Part shown: positions 15,676-23,999 of the stretch, piece by piece
Numbering within the stretch: position 1 is the stretch's first letter
Layout of the letters: each line of letters opens with the position of its first letter
DNA from: a virus
Reading direction: 5' to 3' (one strand)
IMG/VR virus record: IMGVR_UViG_3300025138_000133
Span: 1-36,316 of that record
Length of the DNA stretch: 36,316 bases
Program-made: the position numbers and the translations under genes
The notes under the pieces: model-generated
Told to the model about the DNA's origin: nothing
Seen by the model: the letters and a program-made list of their open reading frames with translations, nothing else
Databases searched by the model: none

Positions 15676-18113
15676 TGAAAGGAATAACAATAGATATAAA
15701 ATCTGCTGCTTTTCCAGATCAATTTGTATCAGATTCTGAGAAAAAAACAAAAGAGTTTGGTTTACGAGTAGGTCAGGCTATTCAATACGAATGGTTTAGA
15801 AAAGGAGGCGGGAGTCAATGTAGGTTTTACAGTCAATGGTTAGAGTTCAATCGTTTAAGATTATACGCTAGAGGAGAACAATCTATAGCTAAATATAAAA
15901 ACGAATTATCAGTTGATGGAGACTTGTCTTATTTAAATTTAGACTGGACTCCAGTTCCTATTATTCCTAAGTTTGTAGATATAGTTGTTAATGGAATGTC
16001 AGATAGATTGTTTTCTGTTAAAACATACGCACAAGACGCTATGTCTTCAGAAAAAAGAGGTAAGTTTCAGCAAATGATTGAAACGAATGTTATAGCAAAA
16101 CCTTTATTTAAACAAATAGAAAAAGATTTTGATGTAGGAGTTTTTCAAGTAGATCCTGAAACGTTACCAGAAACAGATTTAGAAATGGAGCTTTATATGC
16201 AGATGAATTACAAGCCTGCTGTAGAAATTGCTAATGAATGTGCAATCAACACTTTATTAGATGAAAACCATTATAATCAAATTCGTAAAAGAAATGATAT
16301 GGATTTAATGACTATAGGGGTTTCTATGGTAAAGCATGATTTTCTTTTAGGAGATGGTATTGATGTAAAATATGTAGATCCAGCTAATGTTGTTTATAGT
16401 TACACTGAAGATCCTTATTTTAAAGATTGTTTTTATTGGGGAGAAATTAAAACGATTCCTATTGGGGAAGTTTTAAAAATAAAACCAGATTTAACTAATG
16501 AAGACTTAGAAGAAATCTCAAAATATAGTCAAGCCTGGTATCAGTATTATAACGTATCTCAAATGTACGAAAACAGTATGTTTAGAAAAGACACCTGTAC
16601 TTTAATGTATTTTAATTACAAGTCTACTAATAGTTTTGTATATAAGAAAAAACAAACTGCTGAAGGTAACTTTACTACAGTTCCTAAAGACGATCAGTTC
16701 AATCCGCCTGAAGAAATGATGGAAGAAGGTAATTTTGAAAGAGTAGAAAAAAGAATTGACGTATGGTATGACGGGGTTATGGTTATGGGTACTAACTTGT
16801 TGATAAAGTGGGAGTTATCAAAAAACATGGTGCGTCCTCAGTCGGCAAGTCAATACGCTATGCCTAATTATGTAGCAACAGCACCAAGAATGTATAAGGG
16901 TAATATAGAGTCTTTAGTTAGAAGAATGATTCCTTTTGCTGATTTAATTCAAATGACACACTTAAAGTTACAACAAGTTATTTCTAAAGTAGTTCCAGAT
17001 GGTGTATTTATAGACGCAGACGGAATGAATGATGTAGATTTAGGTTCTGGAAATGCTTATTCCCCAGAAGACGCTTTAAGATTATATTTTCAAACTGGTA
17101 GTGTAGTAGGAAGAAGTTATACTCAAGACGGAGAATTTAATCAAGCAAGAGTTCCAATAACACAACTTACATCTTCTAGTGGGGGTCAGAAAATGCAAAT
17201 GTTAATAGGGAACTACAATCATTACTTAGATATGATAAGGCAAGTAACAGGGCTAAATGAGGCTAGAGATGGATCAACTCCTGACGCAAACGCTTTAGTT
17301 GGTGTTCAAAAATTAGCAGCTTTAAATTCTAATACAGCAACTAGGCATATACTAGAAGCTAGTTTATACCTTACACAAACTTTATCAGAAGCTTTGTCAA
17401 TAAGAACGGCAGATGTCTTAGAATACTCTGATTTTGCTGACGAGTTTGCTATGCAAATAGGAAAGTATAACGTAGGTATATTAGACGATATAAAGAATTT
17501 ATATTTATATGACTTTGGTATATTTATTGAAATGTCTCCTGATGAAGAACAAAAAGCTATGTTGGAGCAAAATATACAGATGGCTTTGTCTAAAGGTGGT
17601 ATAGACCTAGAGGATGCTATTGATATTAGAGAAATTAAAAATATCAAGATGGCTAACCAATTACTCAAAGTTAAAAGAAAGCAAAAACAAAAACAGGAGC
17701 AACAACAACAAGCAGAGCAGATGCAAATGCAACAACAAAATAATATGCAAGCACAACAAGCTGAGGCTCAAATACAAATGGCTAAAATTCAAGCAGAAAC
17801 ACAATCTAAAATGCAAGTTGCACAAGCCACTGTTGGTTTTGAAATAGAAAAACTTAAAAACGAAGCTGCACTAAAAGAACAGCTAATGATGACAGAGTTT
17901 CAATTTGCTATTCAATTAAGAGGAGGGGAAGAGCAAGCCTTAAGTAATAGAGAGCAAGCGAGAGAAAAAGCTAAAGACAAAAGGGTAAGTCAACAATCTT
18001 CTGAACAGTCTCAATTAATTACGCAAAGAAAAAACAATTTACCTCCAATAAATTTTGAGTCTAATGAAGATAGTTTAGATGGCTTTGATATGGCTGAGTT
18101 CAACCCAAGATAG
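15675..18113 (+). CDS. Portal protein
   Basis: 812-aa protein beginning in the terminase stop codon, the usual portal position. By family knowledge the portal is a dodecameric ring at one vertex through which DNA passes. Signatures: DMIRQVTGLNEARDGSTPD and LVGVQKLAALNSNTATRHIL (about residues 517-565), typical as I recall of crAss-like phage portals. An extended wing/stem region precedes these. The C-terminal about 150 residues (from about 665) are a Gln/Met/Ala-rich coiled coil (KQKQKQEQQQQAEQMQMQQQ) likely to form the barrel or to contact scaffold and ejection proteins. Good length for the crAss-like family, longer than most podoviral portals. A promoter-like motif follows the stop. Confidence 0.9.
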   Translation: MKGITIDIKSAAFPDQFVSDSEKKTKEFGLRVGQAIQYEWFRKGGGSQCRFYSQWLEFNRLRLYARGEQSIAKYKNELSVDGDLSYLNLDWTPVPIIPKFVDIVVNGMSDRLFSVKTYAQDAMSSEKRGKFQQMIETNVIAKPLFKQIEKDFDVGVFQVDPETLPETDLEMELYMQMNYKPAVEIANECAINTLLDENHYNQIRKRNDMDLMTIGVSMVKHDFLLGDGIDVKYVDPANVVYSYTEDPYFKDCFYWGEIKTIPIGEVLKIKPDLTNEDLEEISKYSQAWYQYYNVSQMYENSMFRKDTCTLMYFNYKSTNSFVYKKKQTAEGNFTTVPKDDQFNPPEEMMEEGNFERVEKRIDVWYDGVMVMGTNLLIKWELSKNMVRPQSASQYAMPNYVATAPRMYKGNIESLVRRMIPFADLIQMTHLKLQQVISKVVPDGVFIDADGMNDVDLGSGNAYSPEDALRLYFQTGSVVGRSYTQDGEFNQARVPITQLTSSSGGQKMQMLIGNYNHYLDMIRQVTGLNEARDGSTPDANALVGVQKLAALNSNTATRHILEASLYLTQTLSEALSIRTADVLEYSDFADEFAMQIGKYNVGILDDIKNLYLYDFGIFIEMSPDEEQKAMLEQNIQMALSKGGIDLEDAIDIREIKNIKMANQLLKVKRKQKQKQEQQQQAEQMQMQQQNNMQAQQAEAQIQMAKIQAETQSKMQVAQATVGFEIEKLKNEAALKEQLMMTEFQFAIQLRGGEEQALSNREQAREKAKDKRVSQQSSEQSQLITQRKNNLPPINFESNEDSLDGFDMAEFNPR

Positions 18114-18138
18114 TCTAAAAAATTAAATAAATAAGTAT

Positions 18139-18146
18139 TAACTTTG
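18139..18146 (+). promoter_or_regulatory. Promoter-like TAACTTTG before scaffold/capsid genes
   Basis: TAnnTTTG match in the 53-nt gap between portal and scaffold genes. Predicted transcript start is about 15 nt before the ATG at 18167. A separate promoter for scaffold and capsid fits the need for high capsid expression. No clear -33 TTG. Confidence 0.55.
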
Positions 18147-18166
18147 TATAAATTAAATAAAATAAA

Positions 18167-19312
18167 ATGGAAATTACAGTAAAAGAAGTTACAAAAGAAG
18201 AAAAATCAAGACAGGAGATAGAGCAAGAACTTTTAGATAAGCATGAAGAAAAGCAAGAACAACAAGAAAATGTTTCTAATCCTGTAGCAGAAGTACAAAC
18301 AACGGAAAAGGAAAACACAGAAGATGAGGATCAGTCCGAGTCAGCTGTAACGGAAGAAACTCCCTCGTCAGAGTTAAATGACGAAGACGTTCTTAAATAT
18401 ATAAAAAATAGATATGATAAAGATATCTCTTCAGTAGATGATTTGTTTACGCAAACAAAAGACAATGACGAATTACCTGAAGATGTTTCGGCATATCTAA
18501 AATATAAACAGGATACAGGGCGTGGTATTGAAGACTTTTATAAATTACAAAGAGACTTTGATACCATGGACTCTGATGAGTTATTAGCTAGTTATTATGG
18601 TGAAACCGAAGAAGGTTTAGACGCTATAGATATTCAAGATTTGATGGAGGATAAATTTTCTTACGATGAGGAAGAAGATGATCCAAAAGATATTAAGAAA
18701 TTAAAATTAGCTAAAAAAAGAGAACTTGCAAAAGCGAAAAAATATTTCGTTGTTCAAAAAGATAAATTTAAAATTCCTCTTGAGTCAAGTGGGAGTGGGT
18801 TATCTGAATCTGACAAAGAAAGTTTAAGTGCTTATAAAAGTTACATACAGGAGTCTAAAACTGTTAAAGAAGCAAACCAAAAAAAGTATGATTGGTTTCT
18901 CAAGAAAACTGATGAGGTTTTTGGCAGTGAGTTCAAAGGTTTTGAGTTCAATGTAGGAGAAAAGAATTTTACTTTTAAGCCTGGAGATTCTCAAGAATTA
19001 AAAAGCAAGCAGTCTGATGTTAATAATTTTTTGAGTAATTACATGGATAAAGATGGAATGATTACTGATGTTAATGGTTATCATAAGGCTTTATCAATGG
19101 CGATGAATCCAGAAAAGTATGCTAAGTTTTTTTATGACCAAGGAGTGTCTGATACCGTAGATAATGTTTCTAAAAAATCTAAAAACATTAATATGGATAT
19201 AAGACAATCTCAACAAAGCGTTATGAAAGACGGATCAAAGATAAGAGCGTTAGGCTCAAACTTTAATGACAGTGGTAGAGGACTAAAAATTAGAAGTTTA
19301 AAAAAATTATAA
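18167..19312 (+). CDS. Scaffold-like protein
   Basis: 381-aa, very acidic, Glu/Gln/Lys-rich protein between portal and major capsid genes, the standard place of a scaffold. Residues 1-75 are low-complexity and acidic (EKSRQEIEQELLDKHEEK); about residues 165-190 contain SYDEEEDDPKDIKKLKLAKK. The C-terminal 100 residues include a FEFNVGEKNFTFKPGDSQEL motif and a basic end (KIRALGSNFNDSGRGLKIRS). A basic C-terminus that binds the inner face of the capsid is typical of scaffolds. The sequence family is not recognised; the call rests on position, composition and length. Confidence 0.65.
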   Translation: MEITVKEVTKEEKSRQEIEQELLDKHEEKQEQQENVSNPVAEVQTTEKENTEDEDQSESAVTEETPSSELNDEDVLKYIKNRYDKDISSVDDLFTQTKDNDELPEDVSAYLKYKQDTGRGIEDFYKLQRDFDTMDSDELLASYYGETEEGLDAIDIQDLMEDKFSYDEEEDDPKDIKKLKLAKKRELAKAKKYFVVQKDKFKIPLESSGSGLSESDKESLSAYKSYIQESKTVKEANQKKYDWFLKKTDEVFGSEFKGFEFNVGEKNFTFKPGDSQELKSKQSDVNNFLSNYMDKDGMITDVNGYHKALSMAMNPEKYAKFFYDQGVSDTVDNVSKKSKNINMDIRQSQQSVMKDGSKIRALGSNFNDSGRGLKIRSLKKL

Positions 19313-19333
19313 ACAATTAAAACATAAAAAAAG

Positions 19334-20806
19334 ATGCCAGTAAACGCAGTCCCTGGGTTTAATTTGCAGCCAAGTGCTCAGCAAGTTGCCCAACCAACAA
19401 ACTACATAACTAACTTTGATTTTCTAAATCAGTATTTACCAGATACTTATGAAAAAGAATTTGAGCGTTATGGAAATAGATCAGTAGCTTCATTCTTAAG
19501 AATGGTAGGTGCTGAAATGCCAACTAACTCAGATATGATTAAGTGGGCAGAACAAGGAAGGTTACACACTAAATATACAGCTATGACAACAGGATCTATA
19601 GCTGGTGTTGACGCAGCCACTTGGGTTATTCCAGCTGGTCAATTAACAAGTACCCCTCCTACATCATCAGCACCAGCAAATGGTTTTGGTGCAATTAGAG
19701 TAGGTCAAACGATAATGATTTCTCTTGATACTAATGGAACAACATTATCTAATAAAGCAATCGTAACAGCAGCTCCAACAGCAGCAGCTCCAGGTACATT
19801 CACAGTAGCCTATTATGAGACAGCTGGACAAGCATGGACTGGAGTAGGAACTACAGCTACAATGTTTATTTACGGATCTGAATTTAGAAAAGGAACGCCA
19901 GGAATGGCTGGATCTTTAGAATCTCAAGATCTAATATTTGATAACAAACCAATTATTATAAAAGACCAGTATACTGTTAATGGTTCTGATATGGCTCAAA
20001 TCGGGTGGATAGAAGTTACTACTGAGAATGGAGCTAATGGATACTTATGGTACCTAAAATCAGAGCATGAAACAAGACTACGTTTTGAAGATTACCTAGA
20101 AACAGCTATGGTGGAAGCAGTTCCAGCAGGTGCGGCTTCTGGTGCGGCAGATTTCTTACAAGGTCAAGTAGTAGGTTCTGGACTTGGTGTAGCAAATGGC
20201 TCTGGTTCTGATGGAATTTTCTTTTCTGTGCAAAACAGAGGAAACATCTGGAGTGGAGGTAACCCAGTTACTTTAGCAGGTTTTGACTCAGTTATTCAGA
20301 GATTAGACAGACAAGGATCTATTGAAGAAAATGTATTATTCGTTAATAGAAATTTCTCATTTGATATAGATGATATGTTAGCAGCACAAAACTCTTACGG
20401 AGCAGGTGGTACTTCATACGGTTTATTTGATAATGATAAAGAAATGGCTCTTAATTTAGGTTTCACAGGATTTAGAAGAGGTTATGACTTCTATAAGTCT
20501 GACTGGAAATACCTAAATGATCCTACAATGAGAGGAGGTTTAGAAGGTGGTGCAGTAAATGGGCTTATGGTTCCAGCTGGATCAACTACTGTATATGACC
20601 AAATCTTAGGTAAGAACGCAAAGAGACCTTTCCTTCATGTAAGATACAGAGCTTCTGAATCAGAAGACAGACGTTACAAAACTTGGATTACTGGTTCTGC
20701 TGGTGGTGCAAGAACAAATACTACGGATAGTATGACTGTAAACTTCTTGTCTGAAAGAGCTGTGTGTACTTTAGGAGCGAATAACTTCTTTATATTCCAA
20801 CAGTAA
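19334..20806 (+). CDS. Major capsid protein
   Basis: 490-aa shell protein. The N-terminal segment EFERYGNRSVASFLRMVGAE followed by IKWAEQGRLHTKY, and the ending CTLGANNFFIFQQ, match my recollection of HK97-fold capsid proteins of crAss-like and related Bacteroidota phages. Between about residues 117 and 185 lies a Thr/Ala-rich beta segment (AIRVGQTIMISL, FTVAYYETAGQ, MFIYGSEF) that may be a surface insertion domain. Codons ending in C (TTC, TAC, GAC) are more frequent than in the neighbours, consistent with high expression. The gene is preceded by the scaffold gene after a 21-nt A-rich gap and followed by a strong terminator. Confidence 0.9.
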   Translation: MPVNAVPGFNLQPSAQQVAQPTNYITNFDFLNQYLPDTYEKEFERYGNRSVASFLRMVGAEMPTNSDMIKWAEQGRLHTKYTAMTTGSIAGVDAATWVIPAGQLTSTPPTSSAPANGFGAIRVGQTIMISLDTNGTTLSNKAIVTAAPTAAAPGTFTVAYYETAGQAWTGVGTTATMFIYGSEFRKGTPGMAGSLESQDLIFDNKPIIIKDQYTVNGSDMAQIGWIEVTTENGANGYLWYLKSEHETRLRFEDYLETAMVEAVPAGAASGAADFLQGQVVGSGLGVANGSGSDGIFFSVQNRGNIWSGGNPVTLAGFDSVIQRLDRQGSIEENVLFVNRNFSFDIDDMLAAQNSYGAGGTSYGLFDNDKEMALNLGFTGFRRGYDFYKSDWKYLNDPTMRGGLEGGAVNGLMVPAGSTTVYDQILGKNAKRPFLHVRYRASESEDRRYKTWITGSAGGARTNTTDSMTVNFLSERAVCTLGANNFFIFQQ

Positions 20807-20825
20807 GTAGGTGGTAGTAAACTAG

Positions 20826-20854
20826 AAAGGGAGGGTAACTCCTCCCTTTTTTTT
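20826..20854 (+). terminator. Rho-independent terminator after major capsid gene
   Basis: Perfect 9-bp stem AAAGGGAGG / CCTCCCTTT around a 6-nt loop (GTAACT), followed by a run of eight T. Begins 20 nt after the capsid stop. No TAnnTTTG motif lies between it and the next gene at 20883. Confidence 0.92.
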
Positions 20855-20882
20855 AAATTAAATAAACTTAAAATTAAATAAA

Positions 20883-21638
20883 ATGAACAAAGTAAAAAAA
20901 TTAGTAAATAAATCGTATAAGTTAACAGGAGAAAGATCTCCTTTATCTTTTATGTTAGCGTCAAGACACCACAGAAGATCACCATTAATGTATTTTGACG
21001 AAGATCAAGGTTTAAACAGACCTTTGCGTTACGCAAGAAATCAAAAATCTCCTTTTGAAGATGAGCAAGATGGTAATGCTATATTAGAACCTATCGTTTT
21101 TGAAGACGGAATGTTAGCTGTTAGTAAAGAAAATCAAGTGCTACAAAAGTTTTTATCTTATCATCCAGGGAACGGGTCTACATTTGTAGAAATAAATACT
21201 CAAAGAGATGCGGCTCAAGAATTAGAAAGTGTTGAACTAGAGTTAGATGCACAAGTATTAGCTAGAGGATTAGATACTGAAAAATTAATAAGTGTGTGTA
21301 GGGTGTTTTTAGGGGTTGCAGTGGACAAAATGTCTATACCAGAATTAAAAAGAGATGTATTGCTTTTTGCAAAACATGAGCCTTACGAATTTATGGAGGT
21401 TTTAAACGATCCAATGTTAGAGCTTACTAATGTAGTAGCACAATTTTTTGACAATGGACTGTTAGCTTTTCAAAATAACAAAAAGGATGTTTATTTTTCT
21501 TTAAAAAAGAATAAAAGCAAATTGCTTACTGTTCCTTATGGAGAAGAAGCATATTATATAGTAGCCTCATATATGCAATCTGATGAAGGTATTGAAACAT
21601 ATAAGCTGCTTAAAAAGGCTTTAAATAAAGATAAATAG
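20883..21638 (+). CDS. Hypothetical structural-region protein, 251 aa
   Basis: 251-aa protein. The N-terminus is basic (MNKVKKLVNKSYKLTGERSP, then ASRHHRRSPLMYFD); a conserved-looking core follows: RYARNQKSPFEDEQDGNAIL then EPIVFEDGMLAV. The HHRRSPLMYFDEDxG plus NQKSPF pattern recurs, as I remember it, in unrelated marine phage genomes near head genes, with no function. The C-terminal half is mixed alpha/beta. It follows the terminator after the capsid gene and has an A/T-rich leader (TTAAATAAAATG) but no promoter-like motif of its own, so it probably depends on read-through and is made at a lower level than the capsid protein. Confidence 0.6.
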   Translation: MNKVKKLVNKSYKLTGERSPLSFMLASRHHRRSPLMYFDEDQGLNRPLRYARNQKSPFEDEQDGNAILEPIVFEDGMLAVSKENQVLQKFLSYHPGNGSTFVEINTQRDAAQELESVELELDAQVLARGLDTEKLISVCRVFLGVAVDKMSIPELKRDVLLFAKHEPYEFMEVLNDPMLELTNVVAQFFDNGLLAFQNNKKDVYFSLKKNKSKLLTVPYGEEAYYIVASYMQSDEGIETYKLLKKALNKDK

Positions 21639-21644
21639 ATTCAT

Positions 21645-21652
21645 TATCTTTG
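21645..21652 (+). promoter_or_regulatory. Promoter-like TATCTTTG, Bacteroidota -7 motif
   Basis: In the 46-nt gap before the 92-aa gene at 21685. The extended sequence TATCTTTGTTAATTAATAA is almost the same as at 7920. Predicted leader is about 27 nt. Confidence 0.6.
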
Positions 21653-21684
21653 TTAATTAATAATCATTAAAACCTTTTTATAAA

Positions 21685-21963
21685 ATGACAAAATTCTTAA
21701 AAATAACAAACGCACCTTTTACAGGTCAATTAATTAGCTGTAACGGTATAAAAGCCGTAGCTACACAAACTGCTACAGCGGCTCTTGTAACAATAGATTA
21801 CGTTGATGGAACGACTACAACTATTACTACAGCAGCTCAATTAGATTCAGATGTATATTTAGATATAGTAAACTCAATAGAAACAGCATTATCAACAGGA
21901 TGGACTTCTCCATACTTTGAGCTAATTCTACCAAAGGCTGTAACTTCTATAGTAAACGCATAA
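21685..21963 (+). CDS. Small structural protein, possibly capsid-associated
   Basis: 92-aa, beta-rich, Thr/Ala/Ile-rich protein: TKFLKITNAPFTGQLISCNG, then ATAALVTIDYVDGTTTTITT and ELILPKAVTSI. Small proteins of this shape often follow the capsid gene of marine phages, and a decoration or stabilising role is possible; this is inference from position and composition. Directly followed (4 nt) by the 317-aa gene, whose C-terminal part (AIQNAMKRGYIGVDMPEPPG, ENAVITVESV) is also of structural type. Own promoter-like motif upstream. Confidence 0.55.
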   Translation: MTKFLKITNAPFTGQLISCNGIKAVATQTATAALVTIDYVDGTTTTITTAAQLDSDVYLDIVNSIETALSTGWTSPYFELILPKAVTSIVNA

Positions 21964-21967
21964 TCTT

Positions 21968-22921
21968 ATGAGAGCGAAATACTTAGAAATTCCAATTAAC
22001 ACAGTTGTATCTTCTGGTACACTTGATTTAGTAATACCATCAGCCGCTTCGGCAGGAATAGCCTCAGGAACAAATGCAGGGGCTGCAACTAATGAGTTAA
22101 ATGATGCAGCGGTAGACTTTGTTGCTTTAGGAGTGGTTGTTGGAGATATAGCTTATAATATTACTGCGTCAACGCAAGCAGCTTGTACGGCAGTAGCAAC
22201 AAATAAGTTAACTTTTGCAACAAATTTATTTAATGCAGGTGGAGAAACTTTTGCTGTTCGTAAATTAAATCAATTAAATGCTGTAGGATCAACATTTACA
22301 GCTCGTAAAGTTAGAGTTGGAGATACTGTAACAAACACAACAGCTTCTACGACAACTACTGTAGCTGCTTTAATTAACGAAACATCATTAACATTAACGG
22401 CTGATATTTTTAACAGCTCAACCTTGTTTAATGATAATTTTACAATTTCAGCTCCTTCAAATGAAGTTTATAGTAATGGACAGTCTTTTTTAACTACTTT
22501 ATCTGTTGGTGATGTATATGAAAACACTACACAAAACTTTAGTGAAATAGTTACTGTAATTATAGATAAAAATAGATTTAGATGCAGCTCTACAGTAGGT
22601 GCTCTTGGAGACGCATATAATATTTTTGACTCAACTGTAGCTTCAACATATTTAATTCAAATGGATCAGATAGTTTTAGCTGACAGAGCTGGAGCAGAAC
22701 AAACTATAATTCAGTTAAACACAGTTAATAATGATGAAGTTACAATAGACCATTCAGATCAAGGAACTGGACGTGCTGTTGCTATTGCAATACAAAATGC
22801 TATGAAGAGAGGATATATAGGTGTTGATATGCCTGAACCTCCTGGCCCTTCTACTGCAAGAGTACAAATGCCGATATTTGAAAACGCGGTTATAACAGTA
22901 GAAAGCGTAACAGCAGCTTAA
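21968..22921 (+). CDS. Structural protein with three internal beta-modules
   Basis: 317-aa Thr/Ala/Asn-rich beta protein. Three tandem modules of about 45 residues share the pattern VxVGDxxxN followed by a Thr-rich strand, a V-strand, an LTLATxxFN turn and a closing strand. They are LGVVVGDIAYNITAS (about 22127-22260), RKVRVGDTVTNTTAS (22301-22450) and TTLSVGDVYENTTQN (22489-22630). The last third has a different motif, GRAVAIAIQNAMKRGYIGVD. It lies in the head/tail gene block and is closed by a strong terminator. Best guess is a capsid-surface or head-fibre-type protein; the family is not recognised. Confidence 0.6.
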   Translation: MRAKYLEIPINTVVSSGTLDLVIPSAASAGIASGTNAGAATNELNDAAVDFVALGVVVGDIAYNITASTQAACTAVATNKLTFATNLFNAGGETFAVRKLNQLNAVGSTFTARKVRVGDTVTNTTASTTTTVAALINETSLTLTADIFNSSTLFNDNFTISAPSNEVYSNGQSFLTTLSVGDVYENTTQNFSEIVTVIIDKNRFRCSSTVGALGDAYNIFDSTVASTYLIQMDQIVLADRAGAEQTIIQLNTVNNDEVTIDHSDQGTGRAVAIAIQNAMKRGYIGVDMPEPPGPSTARVQMPIFENAVITVESVTAA

Positions 22922-22941
22922 TAGTTTTTACAACAATTCTT

Positions 22942-22976
22942 AAGAGGTTACTAAAAAAAGTAACCTCTTTTTTTTT
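22942..22976 (+). terminator. Rho-independent terminator before adaptor genes
   Basis: Perfect 10-bp stem AAGAGGTTAC / GTAACCTCTT around an 8-nt A-rich loop, followed by a T-run. It begins 20 nt after the 317-aa gene stop. The next promoter-like motif starts three bases after the T-run. Confidence 0.93.
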
Positions 22977-22978
22977 CT

Positions 22979-22986
22979 TATATTTG
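22979..22986 (+). promoter_or_regulatory. Promoter-like TATATTTG just after terminator
   Basis: TAnnTTTG match immediately downstream of the terminator, giving a back-to-back end and start of transcription units. Predicted leader is about 18 nt to the ATG at 23010. An ATG at 22999 is out of frame and stops after six codons. Confidence 0.6.
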
Positions 22987-23009
22987 TAGATATTTAAAAT
23001 GTATTTTCT

Positions 23010-23996
23010 ATGGCTATGATTAATAATGTTAGGAATACAGTATTGGCAATTATAAATAAAAATAATTACGGGTACTTATCTCCTCAAGACTTCAATTTGT
23101 ATGCTCAACAAGCACAAATGGACTTATTTGAGGATTACTTTTATCAGTACAATCAATATATAAATAGAGAAAACCAAAGACTTTCGGGAACGGGGTACGC
23201 TGATATAACTAAAGGATTAGTTGAGGTAATAGATTCTTTTTCAGTACAAGCTTTTTTAATTGGAGGTAACGGAGCTAATTCTTGGAACTTACCGTTAGAT
23301 TATTATTTAATAAATAAAATATTTCATTACCCTACACTTCTTACATCAGGAACAACAAGTGCAAGTAATAATAAACAGTTAATAAATGCTGCCTTAGTTG
23401 GCCAACCTTCTCCACCAGCTTTTAATACTGGAGCTACTGGCTTTACAGTATTCCCGCTTACAGGCAGTTTAGTTGTTAATACGGGTACTTTAACTGAATC
23501 ATTTGTTAATTCAGTGGTAGACGCTACTACTTTAAATTTAGCAACTGATATATTTCAATCAGCTACTGTACCTCCTGCTGAAAACTATAGTATATTTGAT
23601 GCAAACACAATAGTTGAGGTAGAAAGAGTAAGTCAAAATAAATTATTTTATTTAACTAGCTCTACAATAACATCTCCATCTTCATTATTTCCCGCTTACG
23701 TTTTAGACGGTAATACCATTACGGTTTACCCAACAACCATACAAGCTGCGGGTGCTATAAAAACACAATACGTTAGATATCCTAAAGCACCTAAATGGAC
23801 TTTTGTTACAATAGTTGAAGGAGAACCATTATTTGATGCTTCGGCAGCAGACTTTCAAGACTTTGAATTACCATTGTCTGATGAACCAGGGTTGATAGCA
23901 AAAATATGTCAATATGTAGGAATAGAAATTAGAGAGCAACAAGTGTATAATTTTGGATCAACAGAGGAAGTGCAAGAAAACCAAATACAAGTATAA
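23010..23996 (+). CDS. Head-tail adaptor/ring protein (structural)
   Basis: 328-aa protein. The N-terminal helical part (MAMINNVRNTVLAIINKNNY, SPQDFNLYAQQAQMDLFEDY) is typical, as I recall, of a connector or ring protein found beside TerL-portal-MCP clusters of Bacteroidota phages. Between LINKIFHYP (about 23332) and ANTIVEVERVSQNKLFYL (about 23600) lies a roughly 85-residue segment that includes the same VxxGxxxxx-LATDIFxS beta-module as in the 317-aa gene, so this looks like an insertion. The last 60 residues (ELPLSDEPGLIAKICQYVGI) are helical and acidic. By inference it is one of the rings between portal and tail. Confidence 0.65.
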   Translation: MAMINNVRNTVLAIINKNNYGYLSPQDFNLYAQQAQMDLFEDYFYQYNQYINRENQRLSGTGYADITKGLVEVIDSFSVQAFLIGGNGANSWNLPLDYYLINKIFHYPTLLTSGTTSASNNKQLINAALVGQPSPPAFNTGATGFTVFPLTGSLVVNTGTLTESFVNSVVDATTLNLATDIFQSATVPPAENYSIFDANTIVEVERVSQNKLFYLTSSTITSPSSLFPAYVLDGNTITVYPTTIQAAGAIKTQYVRYPKAPKWTFVTIVEGEPLFDASAADFQDFELPLSDEPGLIAKICQYVGIEIREQQVYNFGSTEEVQENQIQV

Positions 23997-23999
23997 GAA

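Noticed and set aside
17614-17847. Plus-strand ORF of 77 aa inside the portal gene
   Set aside because: Out-of-frame reading of the Gln-rich coiled-coil region; Lys/Asn/Cys-rich junk with no start context.
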